From the NCBI GenBank assembly GCA_910586065.1, contig CAJUGI010000003.1:133832-197831 (forward strand): a stretch of DNA of 64,000 bases, read 5' to 3'. A program made the translations under genes and the position numbers. Of the stretch, positions 7,287 to 16,816 are shown piece by piece. The first letter of the stretch is position 1; each line of letters begins with the position of its first letter. The stretch is from an uncultured Christensenella sp. GTDB lineage: Bacteria; Bacillota; Clostridia; Christensenellales; Borkfalkiaceae. The notes below the pieces were generated by a model, which saw only the letters and a program-made list of their open reading frames with translations, did not search any database and was not told the DNA's origin.

Positions 7287-8612
7287 CTATGCGTTTGTCG
7301 TATCGTTGAATCCGCCGTTCAGCGTATCTGCACATTTGTAATCAGCAGTATTAGTGTTACTGAAATAAGAGCCCGTAAAAGTTTCCGTAGAGCTTTTCTT
7401 GTTTTGCTTACATCTGTAAACGCCCTTACAGTTTGAAAAACCGTATCCAGTGTAATCCGTCGTAGAAGGGACGCTAACGCCGCTTCCCTTACAATTTATA
7501 ACGTCCTTGCAGGTTCTAAACCCTACTGCGCAACCGCCCAAAAATTTACGATCCGCATTGCGTGCTTCCGCATGAGCTACGCATTGCTGTAATGCAGTAC
7601 AAGAGAAGAAAGCATATGTTAATTTTTCCGACGAACCTGTCGCATGGCAGTTGTGAAGATTTTGACAACTTGAAAAAACATACGCCTCGTAGCCGTTTTC
7701 GCTTATTGCTGTGCAATTAAATAAATTTATGCACGAGCCGAAACAGTTCGTTGAAACATCTGTAAAAGCAGCCGAACCGCAACTATGCACCGTTACCCCA
7801 TACATAAAGCACTCGGTTTCGACTGCGTCAGAACTGTCGCCATAAAACAGTCCATAAATAGGCTGTAAGCTTTTCGGATCGACTTTGAAATATATCTTAC
7901 TGCCAACCTCGCCTATTACGACTTTCGTTTTTGTTTTAGACAGGTTAACCCCTGCATAATATTTTTTGCTGCCCGACAGCGTCATATTATAAAGCAACTC
8001 ATCGCTTTGCCAAGTTCCTTTTTTAATAAGTACGACTGAGTAATCATTGCCCGAATCAGCTCTTATCCATTGCGACAGCTTATCGTTGCTGTCCACAATG
8101 AACGTTGCGCCGAAATCAGTTCCGCCGCCGCTTATATTCGGTTTATTGATTAAATCGTTATAATCTCCGCTTGTAGCTACATTATGTAATCCCGTAACCT
8201 TGCTTGCTGATACAGAAGCTATCTTAGCGTCCGTTACCGCCGCATCCTTTATCTTAGCCGTTTCTACTGCGTTGGCGGCTATCTTGACTGCAGTTACCGC
8301 ACCCGTACCTATCTTCGCCGACGTCACTGCCGTATTGTCTATATCGTTTGTTGCCACCGTAGATTTAAAAGCCAAAGCCTTTAAATCTGCAAGCCATTTC
8401 CTTATCTTTCCGAAAAACCCTTTCACCGTTTCTTTATCTCCTATACTCTCACGAGTTCCGCTTTGGACGCTGTTAATCTCGGCGTCCTGCACTTGTTCGG
8501 TTGTTATCTTTTTTTCTTGCAGATACTTCTCGTTCTCCGCAAGCGTATTAAATATTTCGGGCGTTACCTGGCTTTCCGCCGTATAGTTACTCTTTGGTTC
8601 TTTCCAACCCAT
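7287..8612 (-). CDS. Receptor-binding protein with a cysteine-rich repeat tip
   Basis: 441 residues. The first 155 residues closely match those of the neighbour at 8661-9461 (WKEPKxxYTAExQVxPEIFN, GFFGKIRKW, SASKVTGLH), which marks a shared particle-anchoring part. Alanine-rich repeats (AVTSAKIGTGAV) form a stalk near 90-135. The last 200 residues repeat a pattern F-xx-C-xx-L-xx-C about every 20-25 residues, consistent with a beta-helix tip. Such tips usually bind surface glycans. Many cysteines are unusual for a cytoplasm-assembled phage protein. Confidence 0.65.
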   Translation of the reverse strand: MGWKEPKSNYTAESQVTPEIFNTLAENEKYLQEKKITTEQVQDAEINSVQSGTRESIGDKETVKGFFGKIRKWLADLKALAFKSTVATNDIDNTAVTSAKIGTGAVTAVKIAANAVETAKIKDAAVTDAKIASVSASKVTGLHNVATSGDYNDLINKPNISGGGTDFGATFIVDSNDKLSQWIRADSGNDYSVVLIKKGTWQSDELLYNMTLSGSKKYYAGVNLSKTKTKVVIGEVGSKIYFKVDPKSLQPIYGLFYGDSSDAVETECFMYGVTVHSCGSAAFTDVSTNCFGSCINLFNCTAISENGYEAYVFSSCQNLHNCHATGSSEKLTYAFFSCTALQQCVAHAEARNADRKFLGGCAVGFRTCKDVINCKGSGVSVPSTTDYTGYGFSNCKGVYRCKQNKKSSTETFTGSYFSNTNTADYKCADTLNGGFNDTTNA

Positions 8613-8660
8613 AATTGTTCACTCCTCAATATGTTTTCTCATGTGAATTAGTTTTGATTT

Positions 8661-9461
8661 TTATCTTTCCCCATCGACGGAGGGAATATCACCTAATTTA
8701 AATAGTATAATGTCACCTCCGCCATCCAAGTATCCAGAGTCGTTAGGGGCTTTTGAGCCGTCCGCATCCGTAGACTCTAACATTTTGAAACTCATTTTTC
8801 CGTTATAGACTGAGCATTCGACTTGGATTTTTACATAATCGCCGTTATCATAAACGCTTGATACCCCGCTGTACGCGCCGTTGTCATACGATGTAGTGGT
8901 CAGCAGTCCGCAACAAGCCACACAAGGAATACTTGCTCTATTCCAATATCGCACAAAGCACAAAAAAATCCCCGGCACCACATCGTAGCTCTGTCTGAAA
9001 TCAAAAACGTATTTCGTTAATTGCACCCCACCGCCACCGATATTGGGTTTATTCAACAAATCGTTATAGTTTCCGCTCGTTGCCACCTTATGCAATCCCG
9101 TAACTTTGCTTGCTGAAACGGAGCATATCTTTGCGTTCGTTATCGCGCTGCTTGCTATCTTTGCCGACGTTATAGCGTAGTTGTCAATGTCCGCCGTACC
9201 TACCGTGCCTTTAAACGCCAACGCTCGGAGGTCGGCAAACCATTTCCTTATCTTTCCGAAAAATCCCTTCACCGTTTCTTTATCCCCCAAAGTCTCTCTG
9301 CTTGTGCTTTGTGTGCTGGTTACCGTTGCGTCCTGCACTTGCTCGGTCGTTATCTTCTTTTCCTGCAAAAACTTTTCGTTTTCGGCAAGCGTATTGAAGA
9401 TTTCGGGTTTTACTTGATTTTCTGCCGTATAATCGTTCTTCGGTTCTTTCCAAGTTGCCAT
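8661..9461 (-). CDS. Receptor-binding protein, shorter paralogue
   Basis: 266 residues. It shares its N-terminal 150 residues with the protein at 7287-8612 but ends in a different domain of about 110 residues, with a segment (DADGSKAPNDSGYLDGGGDI) typical of fibre heads. The two genes lie side by side in the same orientation. The pair therefore looks like a duplicated fibre gene whose tips have diverged, giving two receptor specificities or a receptor-binding protein plus a decoy-resistant variant. Confidence 0.65.
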   Translation of the reverse strand: MATWKEPKNDYTAENQVKPEIFNTLAENEKFLQEKKITTEQVQDATVTSTQSTSRETLGDKETVKGFFGKIRKWFADLRALAFKGTVGTADIDNYAITSAKIASSAITNAKICSVSASKVTGLHKVATSGNYNDLLNKPNIGGGGVQLTKYVFDFRQSYDVVPGIFLCFVRYWNRASIPCVACCGLLTTTSYDNGAYSGVSSVYDNGDYVKIQVECSVYNGKMSFKMLESTDADGSKAPNDSGYLDGGGDIILFKLGDIPSVDGER

Positions 9462-9471
9462 GTTTCACCCC

Positions 9472-11247
9472 CTATTTCTTACGTCCGCGTGTTTCTTGTT
9501 TAAGTCCTCCATCATAAGTAAATTTATTGTATTCACACAGCAGTTTTGCGCTGTCGCCGAATCTGTCTATACAGTCATACGTCAGCCCCGTTTCAAGCTC
9601 GGGATTACCACGCCATTCGGTTGTTATGCTGCCCTCGCCTGCCCTCATTCGGGTAAGCAATAAGGTCGCCATATGCTCAGCTTGCTCATAGGATTGAACA
9701 AGCTCACTTGTCGGGTGCGAGTAGTCCACAACGCCGTACACCTCAATGCTCTTCTCATCTCTCACGGTTACCGTCCGCGTATTGATATTGATTGCATTCC
9801 CTGACACGGTTATTGTCGCCGATTGAACCGTACCCGAATTGTTCTTTATAACACAAGTGCAAGAATTAACTCCGCTGTCAAGCGATACTATTTGCACCAG
9901 CGCATTGCTCAGCTTTGCATACGGATAGGCAACCTCGGATGTATAGTCGATTGCTATTGTTTTCGTTTCGTAAGGGTCTAACCATATCTCCGTTTCCGCA
10001 ACGTCTATAATGTCGTTCTTTACTGATACTTCGCAGTAGTTAACCGATACGCTATTCGAAAAATCTGTCAGTGAGATGTTTGACTTATGCGAAAACATAT
10101 TGCCGGGGTTGATAACTATTGGGCTGTGGATAGCGACGTCTTCTTCACACGAGATTACTATTCGGTTCTCTCTGTCGATAAAGACTTTGCAAAGTCCAGC
10201 ATTCGCAATTTCTTGTAGCGCATCCCAACCAGTCGTCTTCGGCAATAGCGCCGTTGCAACAATGAAGTCTTTTAGCTTGTCGGTGATTTGATATTCCTCT
10301 GCCTTCATCCCCATGCTTTGCAGTATGTCTTCGGCGATTTCATATAAAGAAACATTCTCCATCAAAGGGAAGCCAACATAGGTCTTAAGCTGCAAGCGCA
10401 TTAGCCTATCAGTGGCAGTGCATTTTACCCATTGCGAATCTTGGGGGATATCCCATTCGTCAGAGTAAAAAACACCGAGCGATTTATACTCAATCACACC
10501 GTTATTCTCTACACCGATATACGGATATAACTTTCTGTCCAAAAGCATTAACGTCCGCAGATATCCCTTATCGAATTTGCGGGCTTCGTTATAAATCTGC
10601 ACGGTCATATTGTCCGAGTTTATGCTGTAATTCCCTTCCGACGAACAGAGTTCTTCGCCCACCTCAAAGGAAAGCAATGCATCGCCTTCGTAGGTTTCAT
10701 ACACTCTTTCAAAGAACCGCAGAATTTTTGCGCAAGCATTTGGCGTACTCCATTTTGATATCGTCATTCTTACCGAGGTGATGTCTGCCACCTTCGGGTT
10801 TACGACTATCTCCACTTTCGTGTTGCCTACTATCGTGTCGGTCTTTACTACCGTACCGTTTCTCTTATACTGCAACGTAAAGTCAACGGGATATTGGTTG
10901 AGTTTCTCATCGCCGATGACTCGCCAATAGATTATCGGGCGCATACCAAATGACAGCTCAATGTATGGCTTATTTGCAAATGCCCCCGTACTATCTGCGA
11001 GTTTTCCACTCCACCACCCAACGACGAGGTCGTCCGACATCATCTGGAATGTGCCGTCCATGGTAGAGTTGCCGTCCATTGTACAAGCTTTAACCGTTGG
11101 TTTATACGGTGGCTTATAAACTTCGGCAGGATGGCTGATTTCAGAGTTGGCACTGACCGAAACCTTTACATCACGGCTCAGTTCCTCATCCGCATATACA
11201 ATCTCGACTTTGCCGTAAACCTTACGGGGATTATCCGAATATTTCAT
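9472..11247 (-). CDS. Baseplate / tail-associated protein
   Basis: 591 residues, in the position of the tail-associated lysin or baseplate hub protein of siphoviruses, directly after the tape measure and distal tail genes. It is beta-rich. The middle segment (TTGWDALQEIANAGLCKVFI with ENRIVIS) matches the hub region that contacts the tail tube. I see no NlpC/P60, amidase or lysozyme motif, so it probably has no cell-wall cutting domain. It ends in a basic tail (RGRKK). Confidence 0.7.
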   Translation of the reverse strand: MKYSDNPRKVYGKVEIVYADEELSRDVKVSVSANSEISHPAEVYKPPYKPTVKACTMDGNSTMDGTFQMMSDDLVVGWWSGKLADSTGAFANKPYIELSFGMRPIIYWRVIGDEKLNQYPVDFTLQYKRNGTVVKTDTIVGNTKVEIVVNPKVADITSVRMTISKWSTPNACAKILRFFERVYETYEGDALLSFEVGEELCSSEGNYSINSDNMTVQIYNEARKFDKGYLRTLMLLDRKLYPYIGVENNGVIEYKSLGVFYSDEWDIPQDSQWVKCTATDRLMRLQLKTYVGFPLMENVSLYEIAEDILQSMGMKAEEYQITDKLKDFIVATALLPKTTGWDALQEIANAGLCKVFIDRENRIVISCEEDVAIHSPIVINPGNMFSHKSNISLTDFSNSVSVNYCEVSVKNDIIDVAETEIWLDPYETKTIAIDYTSEVAYPYAKLSNALVQIVSLDSGVNSCTCVIKNNSGTVQSATITVSGNAININTRTVTVRDEKSIEVYGVVDYSHPTSELVQSYEQAEHMATLLLTRMRAGEGSITTEWRGNPELETGLTYDCIDRFGDSAKLLCEYNKFTYDGGLKQETRGRKK

Positions 11248-11249
11248 CG

Positions 11250-11606
11250 CTATCTCTCCCTAAATGCTACCGCTACGCTTTTCCATATCAGCTTGCCCTT
11301 CGACCAGTTATATTGCGGTAGATACGCCAAGCCTTCCGCCCTCGCCGTAATGCTTATAAGGTTGCCCGTAGCATTGTCATGGAACGATACACCCGTGAAT
11401 ATGCCGCCTTTAACGGCATTTGCAAGCACAGCCATATCATCTGTCGATAGATATTCCCAGCTTACATCCACTCGGCGTTTCGTTCCAACAATATCTACTA
11501 CCATCGTTCCGTCAACAGTCCGCTCTGCCTTGTCGAGTTCTTCATAGGATATCGAGATTTCCGTTGGTGCTTTAATCGATTTGCCGTTTATCTTAAAAAA
11601 CTCCAT
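11250..11606 (-). CDS. Distal-tail-type protein (DUF6711-like)
   Basis: 118 residues starting MEFFKINGKSIKAPTEISIS, which matches small tail proteins that follow the tape measure gene in Firmicutes siphoviruses. The pattern VDVSWEYLSTDDMAVLA is typical. It probably forms part of the ring joining the tail tube to the baseplate. Confidence 0.65.
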   Translation of the reverse strand: MEFFKINGKSIKAPTEISISYEELDKAERTVDGTMVVDIVGTKRRVDVSWEYLSTDDMAVLANAVKGGIFTGVSFHDNATGNLISITARAEGLAYLPQYNWSKGKLIWKSVAVAFRER

Positions 11607-11607
11607 C

Positions 11608-14298
11608 CTACTCCTCCGTCAGTTTTACGCCGTTGCGCTTGTATTCTTTTGTGAGCTTCGGCATCATAACCCGTGCAAGAGTTTGACCGTCAACTTGCAT
11701 AACGATTTCCTTATCTTCACCTCCGCCCAATCCGTTCATTGCTGCCATTCCTTGCAGTAGTCCATTTAACAGGTCGCCGTTAGGACTTGACCCCACGCCT
11801 ACCATTGCTCTGTTTGGCGATGCGGTTAACCCGAGCGTACTCGCTACTTCGAGAGCAGCCCTTTCCATCATCGGGATGTTTTCATACATGTCGTTCGCCA
11901 TCATATTCAAGAGGTTCGGTATCCACTCGTCTGCTGTATGACCTGGACCTTTCTTTGTCGGCGAACCGAAACCGAGAAAGTTGGCAATCGATTTGCCGAC
12001 GCTTTTGACTCCGTCTACTACCCACTTGCCAGCCTTTTTAATTCCGCCCGTGATGTTCGAGATTAAGTTAGACCCCCAAGACGTTGCCTCGCCGCTTTGC
12101 CCCGTAAAGAATTCCTTTATCTTGCCGAACACGCCCGTTATGCTGTCCCAAATTCCGCCGCAGACGTTTTTTATTCCGTCCCATATCTTTGTAAAGAAAC
12201 CGCTGATTCCTTCCCATACGCTTTTGAAAATGTTACCTATCGTATCTCCGACGCTGCCGAAGAACGAGCAGATGTTCTCGCCGAAGCCCTTGATAAATTC
12301 CCAAATACCGAGGAATATGTTTTTGATTCCCGACCATATATTGCTTGCGAAACTCTGCATATATTCCCAAGCCGCCGACCAATCCCCGCGAAGCAGCGCA
12401 CATACGATTTTGATAATATCGAGTATTGCGTTTGCCACGTCGATTACTGCCATTAAGAACGGCCCGAGCGCATCGATGATTGCGCCGAGTACGCTGGACA
12501 CAATCCCCCATAAGGTCATAACTAATCCGCCGATTAACTCGAAAATAGGTTTCAGCGTTTCGTATAATTCACATATCGTATCCCACAACGAGGCGAACAG
12601 CGTTTTTAGTTTTTCCCATATCGGTTTCACATAGGAGAAGAACTTATTAAGCGATTCCTTAATTATGGCGAATGCACTTTTTACGCACATCCATATGTTC
12701 GTGAATATGGTCTTTACCGTATTCCAAATCTTTTCGCCGTTCTTTTCCCAAAAGGTCTTGATTGCATTTACCGTATCTATGACTATCATCTTGATATACG
12801 GCCATACCTTTTTTGCTATCTTCAGCATCAGGTTGAACTTGGCTTTCACCACGTTCCATACAATCTCAATGGCTTTCTTTACTGCGTTTATAATCTTCTC
12901 ACCGTTCTGCGCCCACCAAGCTTTGATTGTTTCGGCAACAGCGAGTATCTTTGATTTTATTTTCTCCCATATCCGCATTACTGCGTTTCGGAAGTCTTCG
13001 TTCGTTTTCCACAGGTAGAGAACGACACCGACCACCGCTGCGACAGCGGCAATAATTAAGCCGACCTTTGAAAACAGCAACGACCCGATTTTCATAATTG
13101 TTCCAATACTGGCAATAAGTTTTCCCATGACTAATAAAAGCGGCCCAATTGCCGCCGCCAAGAGTGCTATGGTTACTATGTTCTTTTTCGTTCCCATTGA
13201 CAGCCCCATCAACTTCGCCGTCAGCGGTGAAATGTACTTTTGGATGAACTGTCTTATGATAGGAATCAGCACGTCACCAAACGATATGGCGATTTCTTCA
13301 AGCTCTGATTTAAGTATCTTCACTTGCCCTTGCAAGGTATTGAGCTGGACTTCTGCCATTTCGGTTGCCTTATTTGTTCCCGTGATTGACGCCGTCATAT
13401 CCCTGACCGCATCGCCCCCCGCAGACAGCAAGGCAAGCATTCCGGGGCCCGCTCTCGCACCGAATACCTTCATTGCCTGAGAGGTGTCCATTCCTGCGGC
13501 ACCGAGTCTGTCTATTATAGTTGCAAGGTCGTTTGTTGCGGGATTAACCTCGTCATATGTCAGTCCCAATTCCTCAAACACGCCGAGCGCAGCCGTGGAC
13601 GGGTTCATTAACGACACAAGCGATTGCCTTAGCGCAGTACCCGCAGTAGATCCGTCATAGCCTGCGTTGTACAGCACAGCAAGCGCACCCGTAGTTTCTT
13701 CTATTGAGTAGCCCAAGCTGTTAGCGACAGGCCCGACGTAACCCATTGAGTTTGAGAGCTTATCCATATTCGCCATCGAATTGCCGATTGCCGCCGCAAA
13801 CACGTTTGTTACACGTTCCGCTTGGTTAGCTTCCAACCCGAACTGGTTTAACGTTGAGATAACCGTGTCTGTGGTGAATGCAAGGTCGCTCTGCGTTGCC
13901 GAGGCAAGGTTCAGAGTTGCTTGTATGGAATCCGCCATTTGGTCTACTTTGTAGCCCGCCGACGCCATATAGTAAAGCGCATCCGCCGCCTGGCTTGCGG
14001 AGAACACGGTCTTTGAACCCATCTCTCTGGCAAGGGCGGTCATTCTTGCAAAATCTTCGCCCGTTGCGCCTGCGACCGACGCCGCATTCGCCATACTCTG
14101 TTCGAACTGCTGCGATACGTTCACCGCAGCCGTGCCGAGCGCTAATATCGGGGCGGTTATGCTTGCCGTAAGTTTTGTTCCCGCTTTTGTGAACGCCGTA
14201 GACACCTTTTGAATTTTCTTTTGTGCGTCTTGTAGTCCTTTCGAGAGCGAAGATATGTCCGCTGCGATTTTTACGACAAGGTTTCTTATTACCGCCAC
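11608..14298 (-). CDS. Tail tape measure protein
   Basis: 896 residues, GTG start with GGAGGTGAAG upstream. Residues 60-330 form the TP901-type core (QFEQSMANAASVAGATGEDF, ALYYMASAGY, GTALRQSLVSLMNP). Two hydrophobic segments (about 365-405 and 410-430) are followed by long Trp-rich helical repeats (IWEKIKSKI, FWEKNGEKIWNTV). The protein sets tail length and is injected with the DNA. Its size would give a tail of roughly 130 nm by the usual 1.5 angstrom per residue rule, an estimate only. Confidence 0.93.
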   Translation of the reverse strand: MAVIRNLVVKIAADISSLSKGLQDAQKKIQKVSTAFTKAGTKLTASITAPILALGTAAVNVSQQFEQSMANAASVAGATGEDFARMTALAREMGSKTVFSASQAADALYYMASAGYKVDQMADSIQATLNLASATQSDLAFTTDTVISTLNQFGLEANQAERVTNVFAAAIGNSMANMDKLSNSMGYVGPVANSLGYSIEETTGALAVLYNAGYDGSTAGTALRQSLVSLMNPSTAALGVFEELGLTYDEVNPATNDLATIIDRLGAAGMDTSQAMKVFGARAGPGMLALLSAGGDAVRDMTASITGTNKATEMAEVQLNTLQGQVKILKSELEEIAISFGDVLIPIIRQFIQKYISPLTAKLMGLSMGTKKNIVTIALLAAAIGPLLLVMGKLIASIGTIMKIGSLLFSKVGLIIAAVAAVVGVVLYLWKTNEDFRNAVMRIWEKIKSKILAVAETIKAWWAQNGEKIINAVKKAIEIVWNVVKAKFNLMLKIAKKVWPYIKMIVIDTVNAIKTFWEKNGEKIWNTVKTIFTNIWMCVKSAFAIIKESLNKFFSYVKPIWEKLKTLFASLWDTICELYETLKPIFELIGGLVMTLWGIVSSVLGAIIDALGPFLMAVIDVANAILDIIKIVCALLRGDWSAAWEYMQSFASNIWSGIKNIFLGIWEFIKGFGENICSFFGSVGDTIGNIFKSVWEGISGFFTKIWDGIKNVCGGIWDSITGVFGKIKEFFTGQSGEATSWGSNLISNITGGIKKAGKWVVDGVKSVGKSIANFLGFGSPTKKGPGHTADEWIPNLLNMMANDMYENIPMMERAALEVASTLGLTASPNRAMVGVGSSPNGDLLNGLLQGMAAMNGLGGGEDKEIVMQVDGQTLARVMMPKLTKEYKRNGVKLTEE

Positions 14299-14311
14299 AC
14301 CTTCACCTCCC

Positions 14312-14608
14312 TTACTTTATAATTACACCTTTCTCCGCCGCCATCGCTTTCAGAATGGCGTCGCCTTTGCTTGGTTTGCTCGTCGGCTTTTTGCGTGCAT
14401 CTTTCAACAGTTTCTTCAAGCTCGGCAGTTTTTTCTGCCGGGCGAATGCTTCCGTGTGCCATGCAAGGCAGAGGATATTTTCGAATTCCGTTTGCTCACG
14501 GTGCTGTGTTTGTTTAGCTATAAGTTTTAGTTCATACGGGGTATATTCCCCGACCGTCAACGGGTCGACCCCAAAAACAACCACCGCTTTATCGCATAAA
14601 GCCGACAA
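14312..14608 (-). CDS. Tail assembly chaperone, frameshift extension (gpT-like)
   Basis: 98 residues from the first in-frame TTG; the frame is open further upstream, past the stop of the preceding chaperone gene. It lies in the -1 frame relative to that gene, the arrangement of lambda G and GT. Sequence such as FENILCLAWHTEAFARQKKLP matches the second halves of such chaperones. It is probably made only as a fusion by -1 frameshifting. It lies just before the tape measure gene, as expected. Confidence 0.7.
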   Translation of the reverse strand: MSALCDKAVVVFGVDPLTVGEYTPYELKLIAKQTQHREQTEFENILCLAWHTEAFARQKKLPSLKKLLKDARKKPTSKPSKGDAILKAMAAEKGVIIK

Positions 14609-14622
14609 GTCAATAGCGGCGG

Positions 14623-14940
14623 TTACTTTTCCCCCGAGTTGTCGCCCTTATCAAGTGCGTCTGCACCGAATGCAACGGTCAGAGCTTCGCCAAGCTTTTC
14701 TGCAATCTCGGATATGGTTGAGTATTCGTCTATTAAGTCACCCACCTGTTCAATGGTGAGGTTTTTGTCTTCGTGGCACAGACCGCAATAGATAATGACA
14801 AGCAAGTCTTTGACGCCGACGTTGTTTAAGTCAAACGCCAACAGCGACTTGCCCGTAAGGTCTTCGATTTTTGCAAGTGCGTTCATTCCGTAACGCAAGG
14901 TTCTGGGTCTGTCCAGAGTAATTGCTACGCCTTTCTTCAT
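14623..14940 (-). CDS. Tail assembly chaperone (gpG-like)
   Basis: 105 residues. The N-terminus (KGVAITLDRPRTLRYGMNAL, KIEDLTGKSLLAF) is typical of short chaperones encoded between the tail tube and tape measure genes. They coat the tape measure during tail assembly and are not in the final particle. The gene ends ..GGG GAA AAG TAA, a G/A-run suited to ribosome slippage into the following frame. Confidence 0.75.
   Translation of the reverse strand: MKKGVAITLDRPRTLRYGMNALAKIEDLTGKSLLAFDLNNVGVKDLLVIIYCGLCHEDKNLTIEQVGDLIDEYSTISEIAEKLGEALTVAFGADALDKGDNSGEK
14626..14637 (-). other. Candidate -1 frameshift site of the tail chaperones
   Basis: In the zero frame the end of the first chaperone reads TCG GGG GAA AAG TAA. 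Moving back one base gives an open frame into the second chaperone. The run of five G and four A is slippery, but it does not match the classical X-XXY-YYZ heptamer in phase, so the exact slip is uncertain. Confidence 0.5.
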
Positions 14941-14958
14941 TGTTTTTCTCCCTTATCT

Positions 14959-15360
14959 TTATTCGCCCTTTTCAAAGGAGAGCGCACCCGTTCCCGTAAA
15001 CTCGATACTGATTGACACAACGTCGTCCACGGGGTCTTCAATGGAAAGGCTGTTTATGTAAGCCTCGCCCATATAATAGTTTTTTCCGTCTACATATAGC
15101 TTGACGACCACCGTCGTTCCGTTCAAAAACGCCGACTGCAAAGCCGCCTGACCTTCTTCGTCTACGGGTACTTCATAGTCACCCTCGGAGGATGCAGACC
15201 ATTCCTTTAACCCCGTAATATAGTTCTTCCAATCGTCGCCAAGTGCTGTGGTTTCCAAAGTATCCAACGACAATTCCAGCGACCAGCTTTTGATGCCGAC
15301 CACCTTCTTCGCTGCGCCGTCGCCGATGACGACCTTTCCGCCTTTACCTGCTACCGCCAT
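14959..15360 (-). CDS. Major tail tube protein
   Basis: 133 residues, with the pattern of TP901-1-type tail tube proteins: KSWSLELSLDTLETTALGDDW near the start and VDDVVSISIEFTGTGAL near the end. It polymerises into the tail tube. It lies between the tail completion gene and the chaperones, as expected. Confidence 0.85.
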   Translation of the reverse strand: MAVAGKGGKVVIGDGAAKKVVGIKSWSLELSLDTLETTALGDDWKNYITGLKEWSASSEGDYEVPVDEEGQAALQSAFLNGTTVVVKLYVDGKNYYMGEAYINSLSIEDPVDDVVSISIEFTGTGALSFEKGE

Positions 15361-15374
15361 TTCAGTTCCTCCTG

Positions 15375-15785
15375 TTATTTTTCATTGAAATAAAACTCAA
15401 ACTCGATGCTGGACATATATTCTTCGGTATCGAATTTGAGCGCTGTGTTTCCGTTATATTCGTAATCAGACTTAACAAAAACGGCTTGGATTAACAAGCC
15501 GTTCATGTCACCCTGATAATCTTGTAAGGCTTTCTTTATTAGCCTTGATAGTTCTCTCGTTTTCTTGTAGGTTGTATCGTGCGAAACGAACTGCACCGTC
15601 TGCCTTACAAAGCCCGTATCGCCTTGCAATGCCGAATCATAGTTGGCAAGCACGGGCGAATATACAATGGCTGGTAAAGGTGCGTTTTGGGGCAATACGA
15701 TGGGATATATGCGCCCTCTAACACGGTTTTTAATTTCCGCATCCGCTGATAGATACTCATACAGAGCCTGGCATATATCCTTCAT
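15375..15785 (-). CDS. Tail completion protein (DUF3168-like)
   Basis: 136 residues starting MKDICQALYEYLSADAEI, with LPAIVYSPV and a C-terminal EYMSSIEFEFYF, as in tail terminator proteins of HK97-like phages. It caps the head-proximal end of the tail. It overlaps the gp10-type gene by 4 bp. Confidence 0.7.
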   Translation of the reverse strand: MKDICQALYEYLSADAEIKNRVRGRIYPIVLPQNAPLPAIVYSPVLANYDSALQGDTGFVRQTVQFVSHDTTYKKTRELSRLIKKALQDYQGDMNGLLIQAVFVKSDYEYNGNTALKFDTEEYMSSIEFEFYFNEK

Positions 15786-16183
15786 ATTTTGCGCCCCACC
15801 GCCTTTGATATCTCTGCCACTATTGCCGCATTGATTTGGTTTTGGTTATCGTCCACGGCGTTCCGCAGAAACGGGTTCGCAGGTCTGCCCCTTGCCCCAA
15901 GCTCGACGTGAGTGCCGTACTTTAAGGACTTATCATAGTCCACTTGTACGGTAGCTTTGACCTTTGTTGCTTTGCCTTCGGTCAGATGCAGACTCTGCTT
16001 TAACGCGCCCGAATCCACGGGGCAGTTTCGCTTGGCGTCTTCGAGCGCTATTTTTCCGCCTGCCTTTGCGCCTTGCATCATTACTTGAGCCGCCGCATCG
16101 TCCATTGCTTTAAGGTCTTTTACAATCGCACTTGCGCCCTCTATCGTCGTTTTCACTTTCCGCTGCTTTGCGCTGAAGCTCAT
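15782..16183 (-). CDS. HK97 gp10-type head-tail protein
   Basis: 133 residues. The pattern AKAGGKIALEDAKRNCPVDS followed by GALKQSL and YGTHVELGARGRPANPFL is typical of the HK97 gp10 family. These form the head-tail interface. AAGGAGATGG precedes the ATG. Its start lies inside the 3' end of the upstream gene (74 bp overlap), which is unusually long for this operon. Confidence 0.85.
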   Translation of the reverse strand: MSFSAKQRKVKTTIEGASAIVKDLKAMDDAAAQVMMQGAKAGGKIALEDAKRNCPVDSGALKQSLHLTEGKATKVKATVQVDYDKSLKYGTHVELGARGRPANPFLRNAVDDNQNQINAAIVAEISKAVGRKI

Positions 16184-16502
16184 TCGATACCATCTCCTTG
16201 CAGTTTAGTATTGTTTGGGTATGCGCCGTATCCGCATCCATAGTGCCGACTATTTCGTACAGCTTTCCCCCGTACATTATTCGGTGCATTACGTCAAGCC
16301 ACGGCAAATAGCGGATTGTAATTTTAACTACCGCTTCCGCCGTTACTTGCTGGGCGAACATCTGCTCGGTGCCGCTTACGGGCGATATCGCCGCCCATAC
16401 CTTTGCAACAGTCTTCCACTCGCCGATTTCGCCACCGTATTCATCACGGTCTTTGAAGAATTGCAGAATTTCCACCCGGCGGTTGAGTTTACCAATATTC
16501 AT
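16110..16502 (-). CDS. Head closure / head-tail adaptor protein
   Basis: 130 residues from the ATG at 16502, which overlaps the stop of the previous gene (TGATG). MNIGKLNRRVEILQFFKDRD and KVWAAISPVSGTE fit the SPP1 gp16 / HK97 gp7-type adaptor family. The last 25 residues are coded across the start of the gp10-type gene. Confidence 0.8.
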   Translation of the reverse strand: MNIGKLNRRVEILQFFKDRDEYGGEIGEWKTVAKVWAAISPVSGTEQMFAQQVTAEAVVKITIRYLPWLDVMHRIMYGGKLYEIVGTMDADTAHTQTILNCKEMVSNELQRKAAESENDDRGRKCDCKRP

Positions 16503-16795
16503 CAAAACGCCCCCTTTCGATATGCGAACAACATGCGGCGGACAAGGTCGAGCGTTTCCTTTATATCCACGCCCGACTTGTTATCCTTTGCCACTTGCCG
16601 TTCTTCGTAAAGCGTTCCAACTACTATGAGCATTGCTTGATGCACGGTTTCGGGAATTTCCTCGAATTCCGTGAGTTTATACCGCAGAGTTTCTTCTATA
16701 AGCTCTTTCGCCGTTATGATTAACGAGGAGACGAGCGCATCTTCGTCGTCACCGTCCAAGCGGAGAAAATCTTTTGTTTCCTGCAACGTCAACAC
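16502..16795 (-). CDS. Head-tail connector (HK97 gp6-like)
   Basis: 97 residues, GTG start. MLTLQETKDFLRLDGDDEDA and LVSSLIITAKELIEE are the standard start of gp6-type connector proteins, which form a ring under the portal. It directly follows the capsid gene. Confidence 0.85.
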   Translation of the reverse strand: MLTLQETKDFLRLDGDDEDALVSSLIITAKELIEETLRYKLTEFEEIPETVHQAMLIVVGTLYEERQVAKDNKSGVDIKETLDLVRRMLFAYRKGAF

Positions 16796-16816
16796 GCTCG
16801 ATCGCCTCCTTTTGGT

